NCBI GenBank assembly: GCA_002371025.1
Contig: DFFQ01000069.1
Span: 1-24,092 of the forward strand
Length of the DNA stretch: 24,092 nt
DNA from: Lachnospiraceae bacterium UBA3772
GTDB lineage: Bacteria > Bacillota > Clostridia > Lachnospirales > Lachnospiraceae
Direction of reading: 5' to 3'
Shown here one piece after another: positions 16,354 through 24,092 of the stretch. A program made the position numbers and the translations under genes. Each line of letters starts with the position of its first letter. The first letter of the stretch is position 1. The notes under the pieces are model-generated. The model searched no databases and was not told the origin of the DNA. It worked only from the letters and a program-made list of their open reading frames with translations.

Positions 16354-16386
16354 AATTAAAGGGCTGCGCTATATTGCGCAGCCCTT
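16351..16386 (-). terminator. Terminator of the murA-metG-lipoprotein operon
   Basis: Perfect 11-bp GC-rich stem AAGGGCTGCGC (16359-16369) with GCGCAGCCCTT (16376-16386), 6-base loop. On the minus strand it is followed by TTAATTTT, starting 22 bases after the lipoprotein stop. Confidence 0.9.
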
Positions 16387-16408
16387 ACCTTTGCCCCGAA
16401 ATAAAAGA

Positions 16409-17107
16409 TTATTCTGCATCAGTGCCACTGGCTTTGTCATACTCATCCGTTGCAGCAATAACTTTCATATCTATATTCTGGAAATCCTCATTTTTAATTG
16501 AAAATGAAGAATCCCCCTCTATTATTCTTACAGTAACTGTTTCTTTTTCCTTGTACTGCATATTATCAGCAGCCTTATTTAAGATCTCGATAATTCCCTT
16601 GGCAAATACATTTTCGTATTCTTCCTTGGTATAATTATTGAATTCTCCCTTAGCTACTCTGTCATTGAAATCCTGTACATATTTTGTAACTTCAGCATAA
16701 GTCTGATTCAGGATATCAATAGGCTGGATTGTAACATCTACGTAGTAAATACCATTATCCTGGTAAGCTTTTCCTACCTCGAACTTAGTCTTTGAATAAA
16801 TCTTCTTGGCAAGTTCTTCCATAGCAGGAGCAAGTTCTTTATCCATTCTTATATCAAGGCCATAGTAATCCTCTAAATTTGACGCAAGTCTTGTAGCATT
16901 CTGAAGGTACATAGCTTCTGCATCTGCTTCATTAACACCAGTAGTCTGAACATACTCATCCGAAACTCCAAGATAATTTGCCGTTATAAGAGTCTCCACA
17001 TATGCCTGATATCTCTTTGTCTTTGTCTTTCCACAACCTGTAAGAAGGGTGAGAAGACTTGTCATAACCAAAAGAACTGTTAAAGCTCTCTTCACTTTTC
17101 TCATCAT
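16409..17107 (-). CDS. Putative lipoprotein of unknown function
   Basis: 232 residues. A basic N-terminus (MMRKVKR), a hydrophobic stretch and the lipobox LLTGC (Cys25 after the first Met) predict lipid anchoring on the outer face of the membrane. The mature part is mostly helical and acidic with a stretch of beta (YYVDVTIQPIDIL) in the middle. I do not recognise a catalytic motif. It resembles the many small Firmicute lipoproteins with domains of unknown function, perhaps of the DUF5105 kind, but that is not certain. It is the last gene of the murA-metG operon, 53 bases after metG, and its stop is followed by a strong terminator. Either of the two adjacent Met codons could be the start. Confidence 0.85.
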   Translation of the reverse strand: MMRKVKRALTVLLVMTSLLTLLTGCGKTKTKRYQAYVETLITANYLGVSDEYVQTTGVNEADAEAMYLQNATRLASNLEDYYGLDIRMDKELAPAMEELAKKIYSKTKFEVGKAYQDNGIYYVDVTIQPIDILNQTYAEVTKYVQDFNDRVAKGEFNNYTKEEYENVFAKGIIEILNKAADNMQYKEKETVTVRIIEGDSSFSIKNEDFQNIDMKVIAATDEYDKASGTDAE

Positions 17108-17160
17108 AAATGTTCTTTCTTAACGTAAACTCCAATATATTTTATAATTTACCGTCTCAA

Positions 17161-19143
17161 TTAACTGATCATTGAACCACTTGGAAGATCTTTCTCTGCT
17201 GTGAGAAGTGCAAGATTACCATCCGGACCTTCTGCGCAAAGGAGCATTCCCTGTGATTCAATTCCTGCAAGCTTCGCAGGCTTTAAATTGGTGATAACTA
17301 CTACCTTCTTACCTGGCATTTCTTCTGCACTATAGAAGTTCTTGATACCAGATACGATCTGAAGGACTTTATCTCCAACTTTAACTTTTGAACAAAGAAG
17401 TTTCTTTGACTTTGGAACTGCCTCACAAGCGATGATCTCACCTATCTGAAGCTGAAGCTTATCAAAATCTTCGATTCCGATCTCCTCTTTCTCTACAGCA
17501 AGAACTTCTGCTGGTTTTGAAACCTCTTCAGTCTTTTTCTTCTTTTCCTCAACCTTCTCTTCAACCTTTGCAGGGAAGCGGACAGCTATCTCTTCTAACA
17601 TCTTTGCAGTATCAATTCTTGCAAAAAGGATCTCCGGTTTCTCTGTAACCTTATTTCCTGATGGATAAAGTCCAAATGTACCAAGTTCTGTTACGCTTCT
17701 AAGGCTTGTAGAAAGCTGTGAAACTATCTTTTCTGCTGTTTCAGGCATAAATGGCTGAAGAAGAGTTGCTCCGATTGTGATACTCTCAACAAGATTATAG
17801 AGAACAGTGCAAAGTCTGTCGTCCATATCCCCTTCTTTAGCAAGCGCCCAAGGCATAGTCTCATCGATATATTTGTTACATCTCTTAAAGAGATTGAAGA
17901 TTTCTGTAATAGCATCAGCTACTCTAAGCTGATCCATCTTATCATTTACCTTCTTAGGTGTATCAAGAACTACCTGCTTTAAGTCATCATCAACAGGTAA
18001 TTTGATATCTGCATTATTAACAACACCACCATGATACTTATTGATCATTGAGATAGTACGGTTAACAAGGTTACCAAGTGTATTAGCAAGATCTGAATTA
18101 ACTCTTTCAATAAGAAGTTCCCATGATACAACACCATCATTATCAAATGGCATCTCATGAAGAAGGAAATATCTTACAGCATCAACTCCGAAGAGATCTG
18201 CCATATCATCAGCATAAAGAACATTTCCCTTTGACTTACTCATCTTACCATCACTCTGGATAAGCCAAGGATGTCCAAATACCTGCTTAGGAAGCGGAAC
18301 ATCTAATGCCATCAGCATGATTGGCCAATAAATAGTATGGAATCTGAGGATATCCTTACCGATAAGATGAAGATCTGCTGGCCAGTACTTGTTATATAAC
18401 TCACCATTATTGCCATCAACATCATATCCAAGGCCAGTGATATAGTTTGATAAAGCATCTATCCATACATAGATAACATGCTTAGGATCAAAATCTACTG
18501 GGATACCCCATTTAAATGAAGTTCTTGTTACACAAAGATCCTGAAGTCCTGGCTTAAGGAATGTATTTACCATTTCATTCTTTCTTGCTTCCGGCTGGAT
18601 AAATTCAGGATGTTTCTCAATATATTCAATAAGCTTAGGAGCATATTTACTCATTTTAAAGAAGTAAGCTTCCTCTTTAGCTGGCTTAACTTCACGTCCA
18701 CAGTCAGGGCATTTTCCATCAACAAGCTGGCTGCTGGTCCAGAATGATTCACAAGGAGTACAATACATACCCTCATATTCACCCTTATAAATATCGCCTT
18801 TATCATAAAGCTTCTTAAAGATCTTCTTAACCTGTGCTTCATGATCCTCATCTGTTGTACGGATAAATCTGTCATAAGATGTATTCATAAGGTCCCAGAT
18901 ACGCTTGATCTCTCCAGCTTTCTGATCAACAAACTCCTTTGGAGTTGAAAGACCTTCGAAAGCCTTTGTCTCTATCTTCTGACCATGCTCATCTGTTCCT
19001 GTCTGGAAATATACATCATAACCTGTAAATCTCTTGTATCTTGCAATACTATCTGCAAGTACGATCTCATAGGTATTTCCAATATGTGGCTTACCAGATG
19101 CATATGCTATAGCTGTTGTAATATAATAAGGTTTCTTTGCCAT
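17161..19143 (-). CDS. metG: Methionyl-tRNA synthetase
   Basis: Class I synthetase that charges tRNA-Met in the cytoplasm; 660 residues. HIGN is at residues 20-23 and KMSKS at 300-304. A zinc knuckle has Cys128/131 and Cys145/148 (CTPC and CPDC). After a Lys/Glu-rich linker (about 530-552, with KKKKTEE) comes the C-terminal Trbp111-like tRNA-binding OB domain (555-660, with LQIGEIIACE and SGIKNFYS). A GGAAGGGG stands ten bases before the ATG. The gene is 52 bases after murA, too short for a T-box or S-box, so it is probably controlled from the murA promoter. In many relatives metG is followed by tatD; here it is followed by a lipoprotein and a terminator. Confidence 0.97.
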   Translation of the reverse strand: MAKKPYYITTAIAYASGKPHIGNTYEIVLADSIARYKRFTGYDVYFQTGTDEHGQKIETKAFEGLSTPKEFVDQKAGEIKRIWDLMNTSYDRFIRTTDEDHEAQVKKIFKKLYDKGDIYKGEYEGMYCTPCESFWTSSQLVDGKCPDCGREVKPAKEEAYFFKMSKYAPKLIEYIEKHPEFIQPEARKNEMVNTFLKPGLQDLCVTRTSFKWGIPVDFDPKHVIYVWIDALSNYITGLGYDVDGNNGELYNKYWPADLHLIGKDILRFHTIYWPIMLMALDVPLPKQVFGHPWLIQSDGKMSKSKGNVLYADDMADLFGVDAVRYFLLHEMPFDNDGVVSWELLIERVNSDLANTLGNLVNRTISMINKYHGGVVNNADIKLPVDDDLKQVVLDTPKKVNDKMDQLRVADAITEIFNLFKRCNKYIDETMPWALAKEGDMDDRLCTVLYNLVESITIGATLLQPFMPETAEKIVSQLSTSLRSVTELGTFGLYPSGNKVTEKPEILFARIDTAKMLEEIAVRFPAKVEEKVEEKKKKTEEVSKPAEVLAVEKEEIGIEDFDKLQLQIGEIIACEAVPKSKKLLCSKVKVGDKVLQIVSGIKNFYSAEEMPGKKVVVITNLKPAKLAGIESQGMLLCAEGPDGNLALLTAEKDLPSGSMIS

Positions 19144-19195
19144 AACTCTTATGCCCCTTCCTTTTATCTAATCATAACTTAATAGATTCAGTGTT

Positions 19196-20470
19196 TTAAT
19201 CAGCAGTAACGATGAGTTCCATCTTACCGCCAAGATTTCTTATCTTTTCATCAAAATCTTCATATCCACGAAGGATAAATTCAATATCGTGAATCTCGCT
19301 GTCTCCTTCTGCCGCGAGAGCTGCAATAACTAATGCTGCTCCTGCTCTAAGATCCGAAGCTTCAACAATAGCGCCATGAAGACCTTCAACTCCATTGATG
19401 ATTGCTGTATTCCCTTCAACTCTCACCTTTGCGCCCATCTTAACAAGTTCAGGCACATACTGGAATCTATTCTCAAAAATGCTTTCAATTACTATACTTG
19501 TTCCTTCAGAAAGAACTAATGCCGCAGCTATCTGAGCCTGCATATCTGTTGGAAAACCTGGATATGGGAGTGTCTTTATCTGAGTTGCCTTAAGTTTTCC
19601 ATCAGCCATTACTCTTACTGAATCATCATATTCAATTACCTTAGCACCCATATCTGTAAGTTTTGAAGATATTGATTCAAGATGCTTAGGTATTACATTC
19701 TTAATAAGTATGTTACCGCGGGTTGCAACAGCCATAGCCATAAATGTTCCAGCTTCGATCTGGTCTGGAATTATTGTATATTCAGCTCCATGAAGCTTCT
19801 CAACTCCACGAACTCTGATAACATCAGTACCCGCGCCTTTGATATTAGCTCCCATTGAGTTAAGGAAGTTTGCCACATCAACGATATGTGGTTCCTTTGC
19901 AGCATTTTCAATGGTAGTTTTTCCTTCAGCAAGAGCTGCCGCCATCATAATATTGATAGTTGCTCCAACTGAAACTGTATCAAGATAAATATGCTCACCT
20001 TTAAGCTTATCGGCTTTTGCAACTATCTTTCCACCATTAATGATATCAACATCAGCACCTAATGTTTCAAATCCTTTAATATGAAGATCTATAGGTCTTG
20101 AGCCAATATCACATCCGCCTGGAAGTGCAACGTTAGCATATCTATATTTTCCAAGAAGTGCTCCAATAAGGTAATATGAAGCTCTTATCTTTCTTATATA
20201 TTCATCATCAACCGAAAGACTCTCGTCTCCCACTATTCCTTTGCCACAGATCTGAACTGTATGTCTATCAAGATATCTTACTTCAGCACCGATATTCTCT
20301 ATAGCTTTAAGAAGTGTTCTTGTATCACTGACAAAAGGAACATTCTCAATAACACACTTTTCGTCGGTCATTATGGCAGCAGCAAGAATACCAAGTGCAG
20401 CATTCTTTGCCCCGGCAATAACTACCTCTCCTTCAAGCGCATTACCGCCTGTTATTGCATAATGTTTCAT
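19196..20470 (-). CDS. murA: UDP-N-acetylglucosamine 1-carboxyvinyltransferase
   Basis: Transfers enolpyruvate from PEP to UDP-GlcNAc, the committed step of peptidoglycan synthesis and the target of fosfomycin. 424 residues, normal. K22-N23 in GAKNAALG and the catalytic Cys120 in LPGGCDIGSRPIDLH are present, so fosfomycin sensitivity at the enzyme is expected (mycobacterial and chlamydial enzymes have Asp here). PTDMQAQ and the C-terminal RGYEDFDEKIRNLGG are also typical. The GGGAG Shine-Dalgarno is 12 bases from the ATG, a long gap, and lies in the loop of a small CAGA/TCTG hairpin that may shorten it. Firmicutes often have two MurA copies; which this is cannot be told. Confidence 0.97.
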   Translation of the reverse strand: MKHYAITGGNALEGEVVIAGAKNAALGILAAAIMTDEKCVIENVPFVSDTRTLLKAIENIGAEVRYLDRHTVQICGKGIVGDESLSVDDEYIRKIRASYYLIGALLGKYRYANVALPGGCDIGSRPIDLHIKGFETLGADVDIINGGKIVAKADKLKGEHIYLDTVSVGATINIMMAAALAEGKTTIENAAKEPHIVDVANFLNSMGANIKGAGTDVIRVRGVEKLHGAEYTIIPDQIEAGTFMAMAVATRGNILIKNVIPKHLESISSKLTDMGAKVIEYDDSVRVMADGKLKATQIKTLPYPGFPTDMQAQIAAALVLSEGTSIVIESIFENRFQYVPELVKMGAKVRVEGNTAIINGVEGLHGAIVEASDLRAGAALVIAALAAEGDSEIHDIEFILRGYEDFDEKIRNLGGKMELIVTAD

Positions 20471-20530
20471 AATTAATGCAGACTCCCATCTGTTTTACAC
20501 ACCCATTTATAGGTATGCATAATCTGTATT

Positions 20531-20558
20531 ATTATAACACACCAGAATTTTTTGTAAA
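20531..20558 (-). promoter_or_regulatory. Promoter of the murA-metG-lipoprotein operon
   Basis: TTTACA (20553-20558), a 16-base spacer and TATAAT (20531-20536) with an upstream TG (TGTTATAAT). The leader of roughly 55 bases can fold into an 8-bp hairpin, with arms CAUACCUA and UGGGUGUG closed by UAAA, ahead of the Shine-Dalgarno region. Confidence 0.75.
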
Positions 20559-20600
20559 CCCTGGTCAAATTATCAGGTTTCTTTCCCTTATTTATTCAGT

Positions 20601-20638
20601 AAAAACAAAAGAAGAGACATGTCATAAGTCTCTTCTTT
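20601..20638 (-). terminator. pyrBI terminator
   Basis: Perfect 11-bp stem AAAGAAGAGAC (20608-20618) with GTCTCTTCTTT (20628-20638) and a 9-base loop. On the minus strand the stem runs into TTTTGTTTTTAC. It lies 65 bases after the pyrI stop. The rest of the 20471-20703 gap holds the murA promoter and leader and no gene that I can see. Confidence 0.85.
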
Positions 20639-20703
20639 ATCTGTAGAAAAAAATACAAAATATTAATATTCTGACATTATTCTATAAAAATAGCATTCAT
20701 AAT

Positions 20704-21114
20704 TTAATCTGCATCACAATAAATGCATCTATATACCCTTCTATTCTCATCAGTAAGTTTAAAGATCTGAGGGATATCCGGCTCAATGGCTGTGATACAT
20801 CTTGGATTCTTACATTTCTTTATATTTATCAGTTTTTTAGGAAGTGCCACCTTCTTTTTTTCAGTTGTAACACCATCTTTAATGATACTTACTGTAACTG
20901 AAGGATCAATATAACCAATAACATCAAGATTTACATCCATATTCTTATCTATCTTGATTATATCTTTCTTCCCCATCTTATCACTCTTAACATTCTGCAT
21001 TATAGCAATGCTGCAGTCGAGTTTATCAAGACCAAGGTCATAATATATCTGCATTGCTTTACCTGCTGTAATATGGTCAAGTACGATACCATTCTGGATT
21101 GAATCTATCTTCAT
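20704..21114 (-). CDS. pyrI: Aspartate carbamoyltransferase regulatory chain
   Basis: 136 residues, slightly shorter than the E. coli chain. Binds nucleotide effectors in its N-terminal domain and contacts PyrB through a C-terminal zinc site with four Cys (101, 106, 130, 133; CxxxxC and CxxC). [20 protein letters not shown] matches the family start, including the His and Lys that line the nucleotide site. Its ATG overlaps the pyrB stop by four bases (ATGA), so the two chains are made together. The holoenzyme is probably of the allosteric class with CTP feedback, by analogy with known PyrBI enzymes. Confidence 0.96.
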   Translation of the reverse strand: MKIDSIQNGIVLDHITAGKAMQIYYDLGLDKLDCSIAIMQNVKSDKMGKKDIIKIDKNMDVNLDVIGYIDPSVTVSIIKDGVTTEKKKVALPKKLINIKKCKNPRCITAIEPDIPQIFKLTDENRRVYRCIYCDAD

Positions 21115-22055
21115 TTCACATCTACCCCCAATAATTTTAAGATAAGTGCCATACGGATGTATTTTCCGTAAAGTACCTGTTTAAAGTAACATGCACGAGG
21201 ATCGCTATCCACATCCGCTGCAATTTCATTTACTCTTGGAAGAGGATGAAGGATTATCATATCTTCTTTTGCATTGTCTAACTTTTTCTTATCAAGAATA
21301 TATGTATCTTTAAGTCTGATATAATCAGCCTCATTAAAGAATCTTTCCTTCTGTACTCTTGTCATGTAAAGTACATCAAGTTCTGGAAGTGCTTCTTCAA
21401 GAGACGTTACTTCCTTATATGAAAGTCCAGATGGTTCAAGAACTTCTGTAATGATATAGCTTGGAACCTTTAATTCCTTTGGTGAGATAAGTACAAATTT
21501 AACTCCCTCATATCTTGAAAGGGCCTTTATCAATGAATGAACTGTACGTCCGAATTTTAAATCTCCACAAAGACCTATAGTGAAGTTATCAAGCTTCTTC
21601 TTCTCCGAAAAAATAGTTAGAAGATCTGTAAGAGTCTGAGTTGGGTGGTTATGTCCGCCGTCACCTGCATTAATAATTGGAACCGGGGAATACATTGAAG
21701 CAAGCTTAGGTGCACCTTCATTTGGATGGCGCATTGCAATAATGTCTGCAAACTGTCCCACTACTCTTACTGTATCTTCAACTGATTCTCCCTTTGAAAC
21801 TGATGATGACTGGGCAGAAGAAAAACCAAGCACATTACCTCCCAGCTCCATCATAGCAGATTCAAAGCTGAGTCTCGTTCTAGTACTTGGTTCATAGAAA
21901 AGAGTTGCAAGTTTTTTATACTTACATGCCTCACGGTATTTATCCTTATTATTAATTATATCCTGTGCCACATTAAGAAGTTCTTCAACTTCTTCAACTG
22001 AAAGATCCATTGGGTCAATAAGATGTCTTACTGGTCCTCTCTCTAATTCTTCCAT
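21111..22055 (-). CDS. pyrB: Aspartate carbamoyltransferase catalytic chain
   Basis: Joins carbamoyl phosphate and aspartate in the first committed step of pyrimidine synthesis. 314 residues. Carbamoyl-phosphate loop STRTR (57-61), the SVSKGES loop with its active-site Lys, HPTQTLTD (137-144), [12 protein letters not shown], the TRVQKER loop and HPLPRVNEI near the C-terminus are all present. Start: ATG 22053-22055, preceded four bases upstream by GGAGG. A GTG six codons earlier would place the Shine-Dalgarno inside the coding region and is rejected. pyrI overlaps its stop. The other pyrimidine genes are not nearby. Confidence 0.97.
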   Translation of the reverse strand: MEELERGPVRHLIDPMDLSVEEVEELLNVAQDIINNKDKYREACKYKKLATLFYEPSTRTRLSFESAMMELGGNVLGFSSAQSSSVSKGESVEDTVRVVGQFADIIAMRHPNEGAPKLASMYSPVPIINAGDGGHNHPTQTLTDLLTIFSEKKKLDNFTIGLCGDLKFGRTVHSLIKALSRYEGVKFVLISPKELKVPSYIITEVLEPSGLSYKEVTSLEEALPELDVLYMTRVQKERFFNEADYIRLKDTYILDKKKLDNAKEDMIILHPLPRVNEIAADVDSDPRACYFKQVLYGKYIRMALILKLLGVDVK

Positions 22056-22086
22056 AATACCTCCAAAAAACACACTGCAATGATTT

Positions 22087-22121
22087 TGGTGTCTGGCATT
22101 AAAAAAAAACCGCGCGACACC
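22087..22121 (-). promoter_or_regulatory. 5'-terminal hairpin with U9 loop in the pyrB leader
   Basis: GGUGUC (complement of 22116-22121) pairs with GACACC (complement of 22088-22093), enclosing a loop that contains nine U in a row (22101-22109). The proximal promoter would start transcription at or within about two bases of the hairpin, so the mRNA begins with this stem. It may protect the 5' end, or the U tract may sense UTP through pausing or slippage. This is inference. Confidence 0.5.
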
Positions 22122-22127
22122 TTACTT

Positions 22128-22156
22128 ATTATAAAGTGTTACCGGGTTTTCGTCAA
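22128..22156 (-). promoter_or_regulatory. Proximal pyrBI promoter
   Basis: TTGACG (22151-22156), a 17-base spacer and TATAAT (22128-22133): close to consensus. The leader to the pyrB ATG is about 67 bases. I find no recognisable PyrR binding loop or T-box in it. Confidence 0.8.
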
Positions 22157-22177
22157 CACAGCACTAATTTGCATTTT

Positions 22178-22277
22178 AAAAGCACAATCGCAACCACACG
22201 ATTGTGCCTTCCCCTACTATACTTCCAATCTCACCCATGTATAAGGTGAACGAATTGGTTTTATCTAACTAACACTA
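22178..22277 (-). ncRNA. Candidate small RNA or attenuated leader upstream of pyrB
   Basis: A transcript from the distal promoter would be about 100 bases. It contains a bipartite hairpin (CCAAU 22254-22258 with AUUGG 22225-22229; UCACC 22245-22249 with GGUGA 22231-22235) and ends in a perfect 9-bp stem GCACAAUCG/CGAUUGUGC (22199-22207 and 22182-22190, 8-base loop) followed by UUUU. A 20-codon open frame (22176-22238) runs through the terminator stem and stops in its U tract, but lacks a Shine-Dalgarno. No known riboswitch class is recognised. It could be a free RNA or an attenuator. The U tract of only four weakens the terminator call. Confidence 0.4.
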
Positions 22278-22283
22278 ATCAGT

Positions 22284-22313
22284 ATGTTACCATATCGCCC
22301 TATCTATTGTCAA
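22284..22313 (-). promoter_or_regulatory. Distal promoter between the ABC gene and pyrB
   Basis: A perfect TTGACA (22308-22313), an 18-base spacer and TAACAT (22284-22289) preceded by TGG. It is about 40 bases after the ABC ATPase stop and would drive the candidate leader or small RNA. Confidence 0.5.
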
Positions 22314-22349
22314 TCTATTTAATCGTTTAGATTGTCTTTTTCGCGCATT

Positions 22350-22997
22350 TTATTCACCTATCAGTCTGCCATCTTTCAATAACAGAATTCTATTAGACAG
22401 ATTATTAATAAGTTGGCTTATATGGCTTGAAAACATCACAGCCTTTTCATTTCCCTTTACATAATCTGTAACATCCTGTATTGCTTTAGCCTGACTTTCA
22501 AGGTCCATTGCGTTTAATGGTTCATCCAGCATTATTATATCTGGTCCAATAGCTAGTGCCGCCGAAAAATAAAGCTTATATTTCATACCCAAAGAATAAT
22601 TAGCAACAAAACTATTGCTATATTCCGTCATCTCATATCTATTTAAATAATTACCAACCTTCTCATAATATTCCTTCTTATCCTTTTTCCATAAATTTCT
22701 CAGCAGCTCCAGATTTTCATTCCCGCTGAGTTCATCATACAAATATGGCGCACTCGGAATAAAAAAAACTCTTTTTTTCAACTCATCATTGGATATATTC
22801 TTCCCGTTATATGTAACATCCATCTGTCCAGCTTTTAATATTCCCGCCAACAATTTAAAAAGTGTAGTCTTTCCGCTGCCATTTTTTCCTTTTATGCAAA
22901 GAACTTCTCCGCCTTTTAAACCAAAATCCAAATTTTCTATAACATTTTCTTTATCATATGAAAAGGTAACATTTGAAACTTTTAATGTATTTATCAT
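22350..22997 (-). CDS. ABC transporter ATP-binding protein with degenerate loops
   Basis: 215-residue ABC nucleotide-binding domain on the cytoplasmic side of the membrane. Walker A GKNGSGKT (37-44), Walker B IIMLDEP (154-160) and the switch His192 (SSHIS) are intact. Two motifs depart from consensus: the signature LSGGQ is YSLGM (134-138), and the Q-loop position reads FIPSAPYLYDEL, with no Gln. Such drift is common in small export systems of the bacteriocin-immunity or CcmA-like kind. A stop codon just upstream excludes a longer start; GAAGGGA lies 13 bases before the ATG, so initiation may be weak or coupled. The gene follows the membrane gene by 51 bases and is probably its ATPase. Substrate unknown. 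Confidence 0.88.
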   Translation of the reverse strand: MINTLKVSNVTFSYDKENVIENLDFGLKGGEVLCIKGKNGSGKTTLFKLLAGILKAGQMDVTYNGKNISNDELKKRVFFIPSAPYLYDELSGNENLELLRNLWKKDKKEYYEKVGNYLNRYEMTEYSNSFVANYSLGMKYKLYFSAALAIGPDIIMLDEPLNAMDLESQAKAIQDVTDYVKGNEKAVMFSSHISQLINNLSNRILLLKDGRLIGE

Positions 22998-23048
22998 ACC
23001 CTTGACACCGTCCCTTCAATAATAGCCGCTAAAAGAAGAAACACATTC

Positions 23049-24092
23049 CTATTCTTCTGCTTTTTTTCTGATATTTACTATCATAAAATTATCAATCACA
23101 AAGATTCCCATAATCCATATCAGGTAAATTAAAAGTATTTTTCTCCATTCAACACCTGAAACGGCCCTACATATCACATTAACAATGAGCACGTAAAGCA
23201 TTGGTAAAATCAACATATTCTTAGGTATGTCACAAAACTTATGCAATGTCTCATCAAGTTTTTCATCTGAATCCACGCTCTTTACATATTTATTTTTATT
23301 CATAAGCATACCATAAATATATAATTTTATTCTCGGAGCCAAATAAAGAGCCGCTGTCTCCACGACTAACAAACAAAAACAGTACATACTGGTCTTGATC
23401 ATATTTTTACCTGATCCTGCCATTAATATTACAGAAATAATAACAATTAATAAGAAAGGTAATCCTGATAAATATCTCGCCAATTTTATTTTTGCTTTTA
23501 CTACGTCATCGACTTTAAATAATGACATTTTATAGAGTTCAATATTTTTCATATCTTTTTTAAAGCTGAATACTTCTTCCAGATTACTAGTTATTGTATT
23601 TATCTGATTAAAAATAAGTGACACCATTCCAAAAATGATGCATATTACCGTAAGATCCGTATTATGACTATATTTTCTCAACATAAATAAGGCCGGAATG
23701 ATAATAAAGAAATCATAAGATATCATTACAGTCTGAATCATATTTTTCCCTAATAGTTTTTTATCATTTTCTATAATTAAAATATCCTTATTTATTAAGA
23801 AACTCTCTGGCTCTTCTGAAATCACCTTTTTTAGTATCGCCAAATATCCCGACTTTAATCCTGCTTTATTTTTTATAAACGTAACTTCATGTTCTGAATA
23901 ATTAATCCTGAACTTTCTAAAAAAGATAATTGTTATTGCTATTATTATAAGAAGCAGAAGTACCAACGCCTTTTCATCCAGTATGTTGAGTAAATCTACA
24001 TTTAACTTTTCTTTAAGTTCTGTAAAAAAACCTCCGAATTTTGCTTTTAAAATAGTTTCAACTTGCTTCTTATTTAGTACCATAAAAGTGTA
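23049..24092 (-). CDS. Multi-pass membrane protein, probable ABC permease, 5' end outside window
   Basis: At least 344 residues with roughly six to eight hydrophobic segments: for example residues 39-54 (VLLLLIIIAIT region), about 118-135, 143-160, 205-225, 230-250, 290-310 and 320-340, counted from the Met at 24081-24083. No family motif is recognised. The reading frame stays open to the edge of the window, and no Shine-Dalgarno is visible before that Met, so the true start is probably further upstream and the protein longer. Position directly ahead of an ABC ATPase on the same strand suggests it is the transmembrane partner. Codons are more AT-rich than in pyrB or murA, which may mark a less conserved accessory region. 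Confidence 0.7.
   Translation of the reverse strand, partial: YTFMVLNKKQVETILKAKFGGFFTELKEKLNVDLLNILDEKALVLLLLIIIAITIIFFRKFRINYSEHEVTFIKNKAGLKSGYLAILKKVISEEPESFLINKDILIIENDKKLLGKNMIQTVMISYDFFIIIPALFMLRKYSHNTDLTVICIIFGMVSLIFNQINTITSNLEEVFSFKKDMKNIELYKMSLFKVDDVVKAKIKLARYLSGLPFLLIVIISVILMAGSGKNMIKTSMYCFCLLVVETAALYLAPRIKLYIYGMLMNKNKYVKSVDSDEKLDETLHKFCDIPKNMLILPMLYVLIVNVICRAVSGVEWRKILLIYLIWIMGIFVIDNFMIVNIRKKAEE

Noticed and set aside
19144..19195. T-box or S-box leader for metG
   Set aside because: Only 52 bases separate murA from metG, and no T-box or SAM-riboswitch core is present.
22056..22349. PyrR binding-loop attenuator of the Bacillus type
   Set aside because: I could not find the conserved PyrR-binding loop sequence; the hairpins present are of other types.

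Overview
The window is AT-rich chromosomal DNA from a low-GC Gram-positive anaerobe. I infer Clostridia, most likely Lachnospiraceae. The grounds are a glmS ribozyme ahead of glmS, a catalytic plus regulatory aspartate carbamoyltransferase pair (pyrB-pyrI), RecD2, ComF and a DivIVA-type N-terminus, strong Shine-Dalgarno sites with some TTG starts, and lipoprotein and CPBP genes typical of the group. The genus cannot be fixed from sequence reading alone. Nearly everything is housekeeping. I see no phage, IS, CRISPR, tRNA or rRNA.

Layout, left to right. (1) 1-1217, minus strand: tatD then ksgA (rsmA), with ksgA cut by the window edge. (2) 1316-6215, plus strand: a five-gene operon of a PLP aminotransferase, malQ, plsC, a lysine-rich membrane-anchored protein of unknown function and a CPBP-family membrane protease. 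It diverges from tatD through two promoters whose -10 boxes lie on top of each other. (3) 6170-12993, minus strand: a tight cluster read as PAS/GAF sensor, mreB homologue, recD2, comF, ddl. The ddl end overlaps the CPBP gene tail to tail, and its terminator lies inside that gene. (4) 13098-14024, minus: a DivIVA-like coiled-coil protein built on 11-residue repeats with a cysteine at almost every repeat start. (5) 14203-16353, minus: glmS with its own promoter, a glmS ribozyme in the leader and a UUCG-loop terminator. (6) 16409-20558, minus: a murA - metG - lipoprotein operon with a clear promoter and terminator. (7) 20601-22313, minus: pyrB-pyrI with a structured upstream region containing two promoters. 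(8) 22350-24092, minus: an ABC ATPase and a membrane protein that is probably its permease, running off the window.

The main theme is envelope building. GlmS makes glucosamine-6-phosphate, MurA commits UDP-GlcNAc to peptidoglycan, Ddl makes D-Ala-D-Ala, PlsC makes phosphatidate, and MreB and DivIVA-like proteins normally place wall growth. Translation and RNA genes (metG, ksgA, tatD), DNA repair and uptake genes (recD2, comF) and pyrimidine synthesis (pyrBI) are mixed in.

Most worth a second look: the mreB homologue carries cysteine where the conserved catalytic glutamate should be. It sits next to an output-less PAS/GAF protein and beside the cysteine-ladder DivIVA-like protein. The pyrB leader has alternative RNA folds, a T9 tract and a possible small RNA or attenuator. 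No wholly new system is obvious. The DivIVA-like / sensor / MreB block is the best candidate for an undescribed shape or polarity module.
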